Assembly (NCBI GenBank): GCA_964412395.1
Contig: CAYPOY010000035.1
Span: 1 to 24,450 of the forward strand
DNA length: 24,450 nucleotides
From: CAYPOY01 sp964412395
GTDB taxonomy: Bacteria > Chloroflexota > Anaerolineae > B4-G1
Direction: 5' to 3'
In this document: positions 1 through 6,678 of the stretch, piece after piece
Layout of the letters: every line of letters begins with the position of its first letter
How positions within the stretch are numbered: the first letter of the stretch is position 1
Translations under genes and position numbers: made by a program
The notes under the pieces: model-generated
Database searches by the model: none
What the model saw: only the letters and a program-made list of their open reading frames with translations
Told to the model about the DNA's origin: nothing

Positions 1-493
1 CGTTGACCATCAGGTCGGCGCTGGCCTTGCTGGCGGCGTAGGGGCTGCGCGGGGCGACGGGATCAGTCTCCTGCGAAGCAGCCTCTGGCACGTGACCGTA
101 GACTTCGTCAGTGCTCACCTGGTGCAGCCGCTCCAGCCCGAACTCACTGGCTGCCTCCAGCAGCACGTAGGTGCCGTAGACATCGGTCTTGATGAAGGCG
201 TCGGGCTTCATAATAGACCTATCCACATGTGATTCAGCGGCGAAATTGACGATGGTGTCCACATCGCAGGCGCGGATCGTCTCTTGCACCGTGGCAGCAT
301 CACAGATGTCGCCCCGCACCAAGCTATAGCGGTCGGCGAATCGCCCGGCCACGTCCTGGAGATTCTCCAGCCTCCCGGCGTAGGTCAGTTTATCGTAGAC
401 GACGATATAATAGTCGGAATACTTCTCCAGCATATAGCGGACGAAGTTGGAGCCAATGAATCCAGCCCCACCGGTGACCATCAAGTTGCGCAC
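1..493 (-). CDS. rfbB: dTDP-glucose 4,6-dehydratase, N-terminal part (runs off the window)
   Basis: Converts dTDP-glucose to dTDP-4-keto-6-deoxyglucose, the second step towards dTDP-rhamnose and related sugars for cell-surface polysaccharide. The visible 164 residues open with the Rossmann NAD-binding motif TGGAGFIGSN (residues 7-16), followed by NFAAESHVDRS, the STDEVYG segment carrying the family's catalytic Thr128-Asp129-Glu130, and YAASK with the SDR Tyr152 and Lys156. The TDE triad separates this enzyme from UDP-glucose 4-epimerases. I chose the GTG at 493 because AGGAGG lies six bases upstream; an in-frame ATG four codons later is less well placed. The gene is divergent from the TPR gene and has its own candidate promoter. 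The C-terminal half is outside the window, so operon partners such as rfbA or rfbD cannot be judged. Confidence 0.93.
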   Translation of the reverse strand, partial: MRNLMVTGGAGFIGSNFVRYMLEKYSDYYIVVYDKLTYAGRLENLQDVAGRFADRYSLVRGDICDAATVQETIRACDVDTIVNFAAESHVDRSIMKPDAFIKTDVYGTYVLLEAASEFGLERLHQVSTDEVYGHVPEAASQETDPVAPRSPYAASKASADLMVN

Positions 494-549
494 AGCAAAC
501 CTCCTGTGTCTTGAGATTTGGAACCTGGGATTTGGGCTTTGCTCTGGCT

Positions 550-577
550 ATTCTACCACAACCGACAAGCGGGGCAA
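550..577 (-). promoter_or_regulatory. Candidate promoter for rfbB
   Basis: On the minus strand TTGCCC (577-572) lies 16 bases from TAGAAT (555-550), which has an extended -10 TGG just upstream. It points towards rfbB, leaving a leader of about 50 bases. It overlaps the opposing -35 of the TPR promoter region, so the two divergent promoters are nearly back to back. Confidence 0.5.
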
Positions 578-579
578 CC

Positions 580-607
580 TTGACTTGCGCCACGAAAATG
601 CTATCAT
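580..607 (+). promoter_or_regulatory. Candidate promoter for the TPR gene
   Basis: TTGACT (580-585), a 16-base spacer and TATCAT (602-607) form a sigma-70-like promoter about 48 bases before the TPR start codon. No operator-like palindrome is evident between it and the opposing rfbB promoter. Confidence 0.5.
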
Positions 608-655
608 TACGTTACATTTCCACCTGCGAAAGGCAAGTCAGGAGAAAAAGCGCAG

Positions 656-2185
656 ATGCACCTTGAGCCAACAATACGGAGGAAAAAGCGTCGCTCATCT
701 CCACTACGTGTGACGTTCCTGCTGATGCTGATCAGCGTTGGTATCTACGTCTACGCCACAATCAAACGAGAGCCAGTCGAAAGCCCCTTCGTCCCGACCC
801 CTACGCCGACGCGCTCGGCGCTTTCCTACGTTGCCGAAGCGGAGGAGATGTACTTACAGGGCAAACTGACAGGAGCCATCACTGCCTACGAGCAGGCTAT
901 CGCGCTCGAACCCAACGACTTGCTGCCGTACATCCCTCTGGCGCGGCTGCTGGCCCTGGAGGGACGGACAGTCGAGGCAGTGCAACGCGCCCTACGGGCG
1001 ACCGAGATGGTGCCGGAGAATGCGCGAGCGTGGGCCGTCCTGGGAATGGCCTACGACTGGAACGGCGACATAGCGGAAGCCATTGACGCTTGCAAGCGTG
1101 CTATCGAACTCGATCCCACCTATGCCGAGGGGTACGCCTACCTGTCTGAGGCCTACGCCGACGCCGTGCGTTGGGCAGATGCAACAGAAGCCGCTCAGAC
1201 TGCCCTACAATTGGATGACCGCAGCGTGGACGCACACCGAAATCACGGCTACGTGCTTGAGATGCAGGGGAACTATTGGGGAGCGATAGAGTCATACGAG
1301 CGGGCGCTGGAGATTCATCCCAATCTGGCTTACATCCACATCGCCGTCGGGAAGAACCGCCGGGCGCTGGGCAATATTGATGCAGCATTGAGCAGCTTTC
1401 AGAGAGCCACCGAGATCGACCCAGGCAACGCACAGGCACACTATGAACTGGGGTGGACGTACCTCATCAACCTGGGAGAATACGAACTGGCCGAGACCTG
1501 CCTCAAGCAGGCAATCGAGGCGGATCCTCAATTTGGGCGGGCGTTTGGGAGCCTGGCGATCACCTACTGGACGCACCGAAACTACGAGGACGCCATCGCT
1601 AATTTCGAGCCGGCCATCAAGTTGGAGTGCATCGCGGCACGGCAGAAGGCCAAAACGTTTTACGTCACCATCGAGGACCTGGATAGCAAAACCCCTGGGC
1701 CATCACCGGACGTGGTGATGCGCGGCGATTTCGTACCCACATCTGCCCCCACGCCAGCGGGCCAGCAGGACACGCTGCGGGCCACGCTGACACCGAAAGA
1801 GGGTAACGAAACGTGGGCCAGTGCCCGTGGCACGGTGACGTTTCATACGCAGACGGGGAAGTACACACTAAAGTTGGAGGGGTTGCCCAGGCTGAGATAT
1901 GGTCAGGCGTACACGGGCTGGTTTGAGAGGGTCAATGCGCTATCGGGCGACCCGTTGGGCACCGGACCACTCCGGCCAAAAACCGACGGAAGCGTGGAGG
2001 TGGAGTTCGAAGCCACGTGGGTTGAGGGACCCCCGATCGAGTATTTCTACACCCTGGGGCTGGCCTATTTCTACATGGCAGAGTGCGAGAAGTCATATCC
2101 GCTCTTCGACGCGGCGCTCCAGGTAGACCCTGAGGAGACCAACGCGCTGGAAGGCATCCGGCTGTGCCAGGAGGCAGGGGAATAA
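656..2185 (+). CDS. Membrane-anchored TPR protein with an inserted beta domain
   Basis: A 509-residue protein of unknown specific role; TPR arrays are protein-interaction scaffolds. A basic N-terminus (IRRKKRR) is followed by one transmembrane helix at about residues 18-35 and a short TPTPT linker, so most of the protein should lie outside the membrane. From about residue 50 to 320 there are seven to eight 34-residue TPR units, many ending in forms of 'A(I/L)ELDP'. The array is then interrupted by roughly 110 residues with beta-strand character, containing a second Pro-rich stretch. A final TPR (YFYTLGLAYFYMAECEKSYP and on) closes the protein. The inserted part looks like the small beta domains seen in anti-sigma-K or CHRD-like proteins, but that is a weak resemblance. 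AGGAG sits 11 bases before the ATG. It is monocistronic by position, with a tRNA gene next. Confidence 0.85.
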   Translation: MHLEPTIRRKKRRSSPLRVTFLLMLISVGIYVYATIKREPVESPFVPTPTPTRSALSYVAEAEEMYLQGKLTGAITAYEQAIALEPNDLLPYIPLARLLALEGRTVEAVQRALRATEMVPENARAWAVLGMAYDWNGDIAEAIDACKRAIELDPTYAEGYAYLSEAYADAVRWADATEAAQTALQLDDRSVDAHRNHGYVLEMQGNYWGAIESYERALEIHPNLAYIHIAVGKNRRALGNIDAALSSFQRATEIDPGNAQAHYELGWTYLINLGEYELAETCLKQAIEADPQFGRAFGSLAITYWTHRNYEDAIANFEPAIKLECIAARQKAKTFYVTIEDLDSKTPGPSPDVVMRGDFVPTSAPTPAGQQDTLRATLTPKEGNETWASARGTVTFHTQTGKYTLKLEGLPRLRYGQAYTGWFERVNALSGDPLGTGPLRPKTDGSVEVEFEATWVEGPPIEYFYTLGLAYFYMAECEKSYPLFDAALQVDPEETNALEGIRLCQEAGE

Positions 2186-2213
2186 GGGCCACCTTGAGCC
2201 TGCTCAAAAGCAG

Positions 2214-2242
2214 TTGACCAGAATCCCATTCTCTGGTATACT
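2214..2242 (+). promoter_or_regulatory. Near-consensus promoter of tRNA-Leu
   Basis: TTGACC (2214-2219), a 17-base spacer and TATACT (2237-2242) with TGG immediately upstream end eight bases before the mature tRNA 5' end. This is the clearest sigma-70-type promoter on the plus strand of the window and fits a stable RNA gene. Confidence 0.8.
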
Positions 2243-2250
2243 TTTCCTGA

Positions 2251-2333
2251 GCCGGAGTGGCGGAACAGGCAGACGCGCGCGACTCAAAATCGTGTGGGCT
2301 TGGCCCATGTGGGTTCGATTCCCACCTCCGGCA
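2251..2333 (+). tRNA. tRNA-Leu, anticodon CAA
   Basis: An 83-base class II tRNA. The acceptor stem pairs GCCGGAG (2251-2257) with CTCCGGC (2326-2332), with discriminator A at 2333. The anticodon loop CTCAAAA places CAA at 2285-2287, decoding UUG. A long variable arm (TGGGC/GCCCA) is typical of leucine tRNAs, and the T arm is GTGGG-TTCGATT-CCCAC. The CCA end is not encoded (the next bases are CTT), so it must be added by nucleotidyltransferase. Confidence 0.96.
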
Positions 2334-2440
2334 CTTAGTTCAGGCAGGACTGGATTGTAAGGCCATCGCGGCGTCTACGGGCGGGGTACACGCTCAAAAG
2401 CGCCGCGTTTGCCGTAGGGGAATGCTGCAGCGAGGAGACA

Positions 2441-2821
2441 GTGAGCGATCGGGCGCGAAGATGGGTCATGCGGGCCACCGTCGGCGCAGTGGTGGGGCTT
2501 GCGCTGGGATTCGCCATCGGTTGGTGGCTCTGGCCGGTGCAGTACACAAACACCGCGCCGGCCGCGCTACGCCAGGACTACCACGACGACTACGTCGTGA
2601 TGGTCGCCACCACCTACGAGGTGGAGAGAGACCTGGAACAGGCCCGCGAGCGACTGAGATTGCTCGACCCAGAGGAGCCCACCGCGCCCGTAGTCGAACT
2701 GGCGGAGCGGCTTGTCGAAGTGAACGGCAGTGCTGAGGACATCACCCGCCTGGCCCGCCTGGCCTGGGCGCTTGGAGCCCTCACTCCAACGCTGACCCCG
2801 TATCTGGAGGACCAGCCATAA
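2441..2821 (+). CDS. Small membrane protein, tandem paralogue A (unknown function)
   Basis: A 126-residue protein that I cannot assign to a named family. A short basic N-terminus precedes one hydrophobic helix (about residues 10-30, rich in Val, Gly, Leu and Trp). After it come PVQYTNTAPAALRQDYHDDY and a helical, acidic domain. The same layout and many of the same residues occur at the N-terminus of the next gene, so the two arose by duplication. The start is the GTG at 2441, preceded closely by GAGGAG; an in-frame ATG at 2468 is an alternative that would shorten the protein by nine residues. One base separates its stop from the next ATG, so the pair is an operon. Confidence 0.75.
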   Translation: MSDRARRWVMRATVGAVVGLALGFAIGWWLWPVQYTNTAPAALRQDYHDDYVVMVATTYEVERDLEQARERLRLLDPEEPTAPVVELAERLVEVNGSAEDITRLARLAWALGALTPTLTPYLEDQP

Positions 2822-2822
2822 A

Positions 2823-3773
2823 ATGAGAATGAGCGGCTTTTCCGCGCGCCAGGCAGCCCCCGCCATCGGCCTGGTGGTCGGGCTGGCGCTGGGCCTGGTG
2901 TATACCTGGGTCGTCGCTCCCGTCGAACTCGTCAACACGCACCCGGTGCTACTGCGCACTGACTACCGCTGGGACTGGGTGCGCTTGGCGGCACTCTCTT
3001 ACGTGGCCGACGGCAACCTGGGGCGGGCCCGTGCGCGGCTGGCCGAACTCGAGCACGAGGACGTGACCAGTGCGATACAGATACTGATCGAGGAGTACGC
3101 CGCTGCCGGCCGCCCCGCAGAGATCATGCGCAGCCTGACCACGCTGGCCCAGGCGTTAGACGTGCACACCCCGGCGATGTTGGTCTACCTGTACACACCG
3201 GCATCGTCACCGCCAGCACCCGTCTATACACCATCACCACCACCCACTCCCACGTCCTCCCCCACTCCCGCACCCTCCCACACTCCTACCCCCACCTCCG
3301 AGCCTACTCATACGCCCACATCTACGCCTCGCGCCTCGTCGCCATTGCCCACTCCCACCCCCGAGCCAACCAGCACGCCTCCTCCTCCCACTCCCACGCC
3401 TCCACTCCTGTCTCGCTTACAGTTGGCTGAGCAGGAGCAGATATGTAAACCGGGGCAAACGGAGCATATCGAGGTTGTGGTGAGAGACGAGCGCGGCGCA
3501 GGGCTGGCCGGTGTGGTAGTCTGGCTGATGTGGCCTGGCGGAGCCGACAGGGCCGTGACCGGCCTCAAGCCTCAGAGCGGAGCGGGATACGCAGATTTCA
3601 ACGCTGAACGGGGCGTGCCAGGATCTGTAAACTACGCGCTTGGCGTCGGCGAACTGGGGATGCCGCTGGTCACCAACCTGCGGCTCGAGCCCTGCCCCGT
3701 TGAGGAGGACGAGGAGCCGCTGATGGGTTCCTGGCGCATTGTGCTGGGACCGCGCCCCCCTGAGACCGAGTAG
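2823..3773 (+). CDS. Membrane protein, paralogue B with Thr-Pro linker and C-terminal beta domain
   Basis: A 316-residue protein whose first 120 residues parallel the preceding gene: a single N-terminal helix, then PVELVNTHPVLLRTDYRWDW and a helical region. Residues from about 125 to 200 are a Thr-Pro-Ser low-complexity linker built from 'TPTPxP' units. The last 110 residues form a probable Ig-like or carboxypeptidase-regulatory-like beta domain (VVVRDERGAGLAGVVVWLMW and following), with two cysteines that might form a disulfide. This suggests an anchored protein displaying a small ectodomain beyond the wall. Function is unknown. It starts one base after the upstream stop; the second ATG (2829) is an alternative start. 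Confidence 0.78.
   Translation: MRMSGFSARQAAPAIGLVVGLALGLVYTWVVAPVELVNTHPVLLRTDYRWDWVRLAALSYVADGNLGRARARLAELEHEDVTSAIQILIEEYAAAGRPAEIMRSLTTLAQALDVHTPAMLVYLYTPASSPPAPVYTPSPPPTPTSSPTPAPSHTPTPTSEPTHTPTSTPRASSPLPTPTPEPTSTPPPPTPTPPLLSRLQLAEQEQICKPGQTEHIEVVVRDERGAGLAGVVVWLMWPGGADRAVTGLKPQSGAGYADFNAERGVPGSVNYALGVGELGMPLVTNLRLEPCPVEEDEEPLMGSWRIVLGPRPPETE
3218..3411 (+). repeat. Low-complexity Thr-Pro coding repeat
   Basis: Degenerate C-rich DNA (CCCACTCCCAC, CCCACCTCC and similar) coding for TPTP-type linker in the preceding entry. The repetition is imperfect and in frame, as expected for an expanding linker. Confidence 0.7.
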
Positions 3774-3790
3774 ACCGAGAGGCGATTTTT
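3740..3790 (+). terminator. Possible weak terminator after the paralogue pair
   Basis: A TTTTTT tract (3785-3790) follows the stop codon, but only a weak GC-rich stem (CGCC...GGCG) can be drawn before it. The position is right and the structure is poor. Confidence 0.3.
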
Positions 3791-3840
3791 TCTGTGCTTA
3801 TAGCTGGTAAATGGGCAAAGATTCCCCTCCGTACCAAATA

Positions 3841-3852
3841 TGTGGTATAATG
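3841..3852 (+). promoter_or_regulatory. Extended -10 promoter element upstream of the first histidine kinase
   Basis: TGTGGTATAATG contains a perfect TATAAT at 3846-3851 with the TG of an extended -10. No good -35 is visible. The identical 12-mer precedes the LCP gene. The leader to the kinase ATG would be about 120 bases and includes the palindrome and the second direct repeat described here. Confidence 0.6.
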
Positions 3853-3855
3853 TTC

Positions 3856-3965
3856 ATAGCACAGCCAGCCCGCAACCAATGTAGGACAAGATGGCATCTT
3901 GTCCCACAGAATTCTCGCGGGTAATGCAAATCCTGCAGAGCAATTCTATAGCACAGCCAGCCCGC
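3856..3965 (+). repeat. 18-bp direct repeats flanking a 74-bp segment
   Basis: ATAGCACAGCCAGCCCGC occurs at 3856-3873 and again, identical, at 3948-3965. The segment between them holds a palindrome (3884-3904) that recurs elsewhere in the window. No coding sequence is evident. The arrangement could be a small non-autonomous insertion or a local duplication in the kinase leader. Confidence 0.7.
3884..3904. repeat. Palindromic repeat, copy 1
   Basis: Two perfect 9-bp arms (GGACAAGAT and ATCTTGTCC) flank the three-base loop GGC. Eighteen consecutive bases of this element recur at 17727-17744. It would form a hairpin in the leader RNA of the kinase gene. It has no T-tract and is unlikely to be a terminator. 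Confidence 0.7.
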
Positions 3966-3978
3966 GAGGGCGGAACAC

Positions 3979-6678
3979 ATGTCGTTTCTGCGAGACTTTG
4001 TTGAATTAATTACCATCCCATCCGGTGACCTGGTCTACCACCTGGTGACACTGTTCGCGATTCAAGTTATCCTGGGAGTAGCATTCGGGCACTGGAATCG
4101 GAACCGCCGTGATCCAACCGCAATACGGCTGCTGGTGACCGGCGTAGGCTTTGCCTTCGCACGCACACTATTGATGCTCATCGCTGTGCTTGATCGCGTC
4201 GGCGCGCTATCACCCAACGTCGTTCTTCCCCCCCTCGAGCGTTTCCTCGATCTTGCCACACTGCTGCTGGTTGTCTGGGCGTTCATGCCGATTCTGAAGC
4301 AATACTCGCGCCTGGGCATGACGCTGTTGCTTCTCACCCTCCTGATAACCGCGGGCGTCTATGCAGCCTTTGCCGCTCTCTGGCCACAGGCCGAAGCCCA
4401 GTCCATCGCCTACAACGGCTACTGGCAGGAGACGGTGTGGGAGTTCTCCTCCATAGCGGTTCTCGTGTTAGCCCTCATCGCCGGTGTCATATGGCGTGAC
4501 GATGATTGGGGTTTGTTTACCTGCCTGTGTGCCCTCTGGCTCACAGGTCATATCCTACAGTTCACCGTTCCATTCACCGACTCCCACACCGCTGGGTGGG
4601 TGCGGCTGGCCAACCTGGCTACGCTGCCACTGGTGGCCAGCCTCGTGTACCGCCACGCGCTGAGCGCATCTCCGGCCACCGGTGGAGATACCGGTTTGGA
4701 CAGCTTGAAAATGATCAGCATCCTGGAGGCCACCCAGCGCATCGAGGCAACCCGCGATATCGAGGCTGCCCTGAAACTGGCCGCCTCATCTATCGCTCAC
4801 GTACTGGGAGCCGACATGATCGCCATCGGCCTCCCGGTTCCTGAGCTAGCTAAGAAAATACGCATCGTCGCTCTCCATCCTTCAACTGGCACGATGCTGG
4901 CACAACAGAAACCGACACTGCTTATATCCAGATACCCCTTGTTGGCCACTGCTCTTCAGACTGGTCACCTGCAACGCAGCGCTACGCCGCACAAGGATCC
5001 CGCTATCGCTGCGCTATACCACCACCTGGGTTTTGAGCGACCAGGCCCTTTGCTGGTGCAACCCCTGGTTGATGAAGGCGCTCTGCTGGGCATCGTACTA
5101 GCCGGAAACCCAGCCTCCCAGCAGCGCTGGACGATGCGCGACGAACAAATCTTCCAAGCCATAGGTGCAGCAATAACGGCGTCGTTGGCCAGCACCTCCC
5201 GTCGTGGGACAACCGACCGCAGTGCTGAACTGCAAAAAGCCCTCAGCGAGACGCGTCGCCTGGCACGGCGAGCGGCTGAACTGGAAACCGAACTGGAGCA
5301 CCAGCGCCAACGAGCTGAGGAACTGGCCACCAAACTGCGGCTACGAGAACAGGAAGCCACAACTCAGAGCCAGGCTGCAGCCGAAGCCGCCATCTGGCAG
5401 AAAGAGATGAACGAGTTAGTGGAGGCTCGCGCTGCTCTGGAAGCCGAGTTGACCAAGTGGAAAAAGCAGGCAGAACAACTCACCCACTCGGAGAACAGTT
5501 TGCAGAGCCAACTGGCACAGGCACAGACCAAACTTCAAGAAGCACAGAGCCAGGTAGAGTCATTAATCTCATCCGAGCGACCAACCCGAGATAATATTGA
5601 CGTGGGCGGCATTCTGATGAGCGATGAGCAGGGCAGTATTGTCCTGGCCAGCCAGGGAGTCCGACATCTCATAGGCCAGCTTCGTTCGTCACTGGTGGGC
5701 ACGTCTCTCCAGGACCTATTCACCGAGCCATTGTGGGGCGAGGCAGTCAACAGGCTCCTACACGAGGGAACTCAGGCCGGCAACACTGCCACAGTCACCC
5801 TCGACCTGGACGGGCGGATACTGCAGGCAGAATTGACGCGCCTCTCAAACATCGCCGGTGGGCCGAGGGCGCTGGCTGCTATGATCTATCCAGAGGAAGG
5901 AACGACGATCCAAGGCGAGATGATGGTCTCGCTGATTCACGAACTACGTACCCCGATGACCTCTATCACTGGCTATACAGATCTGCTGCTGGGTGAGTCA
6001 GTAGGCATCCTCGGTGAGACGCAACGCCAGTTTCTGCAGCGGGTCCAGGCCAACATTGAGCGCATGGGCGGGCTGCTTGATGATCTGATCAAAGTCACTG
6101 CCATAGACACCGGCCAGGTCTCGCTTTCGCCCGAGCCAGTAGACCTCATCAATGTCATCGAGGATGCAATCATGTCGCTATCCGCCCAGTTCAGCGAGCA
6201 CAAACTGGCAGTGCAAATGAACATGCCATCCGAACTGCCAACCGTGCACGCGGATCGAGACGGCCTCTATCAGATCGTATTGCACCTCTTATCTAATGCC
6301 TGTCAGTGCTCAGAGCCAAGCACCGAGGTCCTGATCCGCGCACGGCTGGAAGAGTACAATAACCAGGTTGGTGGTCTGCCCGACTATCTGTTCGTGTCCT
6401 TGACCGACACGGGTGGTGGCATAGCCCCAGAAGACCAACGCCGGGTCTTCCAGCGCCTCTACCGGGCCGACAATCCGCTCATCGCCGGGCTGGGCGATAC
6501 CGGGGTCGGCCTATCTATCGCCAAAGCACTGGTGGAAGCACAAGGAGGGCGTATCTGGGTAGAGAGCGAGATGGGAGCGGGCAGCACCTTCAGTTTCATC
6601 CTACCGCTCTCATCCGAGGACGGTAGTGCCCTGCCCCCCTCCCCTGTGAGGCAAGGGGAGCCGGAGGGAGAACGGTGA
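3979..6678 (+). CDS. 7-TM GAF/PAS hybrid sensor histidine kinase
   Basis: An 899-residue membrane sensor kinase. About seven hydrophobic helices fill residues 20-222. A GAF-like domain (about 245-405) and a long coiled coil rich in Glu, Gln and Arg (about 410-545) follow, then a PAS-like domain (about 550-650). The HisKA segment is MVSLIHELRTPMTSITGY with phospho-acceptor His654. The HATPase domain shows the N box HLLSNAC (Asn773), the G1 box DTGGGIAPED and the G2 box GDTGVGLSIA. No receiver domain is fused and no response regulator lies nearby, so its partner is unknown. The last 20 or so residues after the normal FSFILPL end are coded by a C-rich/G-rich palindromic repeat. Its TGA overlaps the GTG of the LysM gene, so the two are probably translationally coupled. 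GAGG lies nine bases before the ATG. Confidence 0.92.
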   Translation: MSFLRDFVELITIPSGDLVYHLVTLFAIQVILGVAFGHWNRNRRDPTAIRLLVTGVGFAFARTLLMLIAVLDRVGALSPNVVLPPLERFLDLATLLLVVWAFMPILKQYSRLGMTLLLLTLLITAGVYAAFAALWPQAEAQSIAYNGYWQETVWEFSSIAVLVLALIAGVIWRDDDWGLFTCLCALWLTGHILQFTVPFTDSHTAGWVRLANLATLPLVASLVYRHALSASPATGGDTGLDSLKMISILEATQRIEATRDIEAALKLAASSIAHVLGADMIAIGLPVPELAKKIRIVALHPSTGTMLAQQKPTLLISRYPLLATALQTGHLQRSATPHKDPAIAALYHHLGFERPGPLLVQPLVDEGALLGIVLAGNPASQQRWTMRDEQIFQAIGAAITASLASTSRRGTTDRSAELQKALSETRRLARRAAELETELEHQRQRAEELATKLRLREQEATTQSQAAAEAAIWQKEMNELVEARAALEAELTKWKKQAEQLTHSENSLQSQLAQAQTKLQEAQSQVESLISSERPTRDNIDVGGILMSDEQGSIVLASQGVRHLIGQLRSSLVGTSLQDLFTEPLWGEAVNRLLHEGTQAGNTATVTLDLDGRILQAELTRLSNIAGGPRALAAMIYPEEGTTIQGEMMVSLIHELRTPMTSITGYTDLLLGESVGILGETQRQFLQRVQANIERMGGLLDDLIKVTAIDTGQVSLSPEPVDLINVIEDAIMSLSAQFSEHKLAVQMNMPSELPTVHADRDGLYQIVLHLLSNACQCSEPSTEVLIRARLEEYNNQVGGLPDYLFVSLTDTGGGIAPEDQRRVFQRLYRADNPLIAGLGDTGVGLSIAKALVEAQGGRIWVESEMGAGSTFSFILPLSSEDGSALPPSPVRQGEPEGER
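6639..6660. repeat. Palindromic repeat inside the kinase 3' end
   Basis: CTCCCCT (6639-6645) and AGGGGAG (6654-6660) form a 7-bp stem with an 8-base loop, within flanking CCCTCC/GGAGGG sequence. It encodes part of a tail absent from ordinary histidine kinases and resembles the palindrome in the ruvC 3' end. Confidence 0.6.

Noticed and set aside
390..593. Minus-strand frame with KPKSQVPNLKTQ at the window start
   Set aside because: It lies in another frame over rfbB and its leader; the peptide is a common false translation of T/G-rich intergenic repeats.
2190..2212. TTGAG-CCTG-CTCAA hairpin after the TPR gene as a terminator
   Set aside because: The stem is only five base pairs and no T-tract follows.
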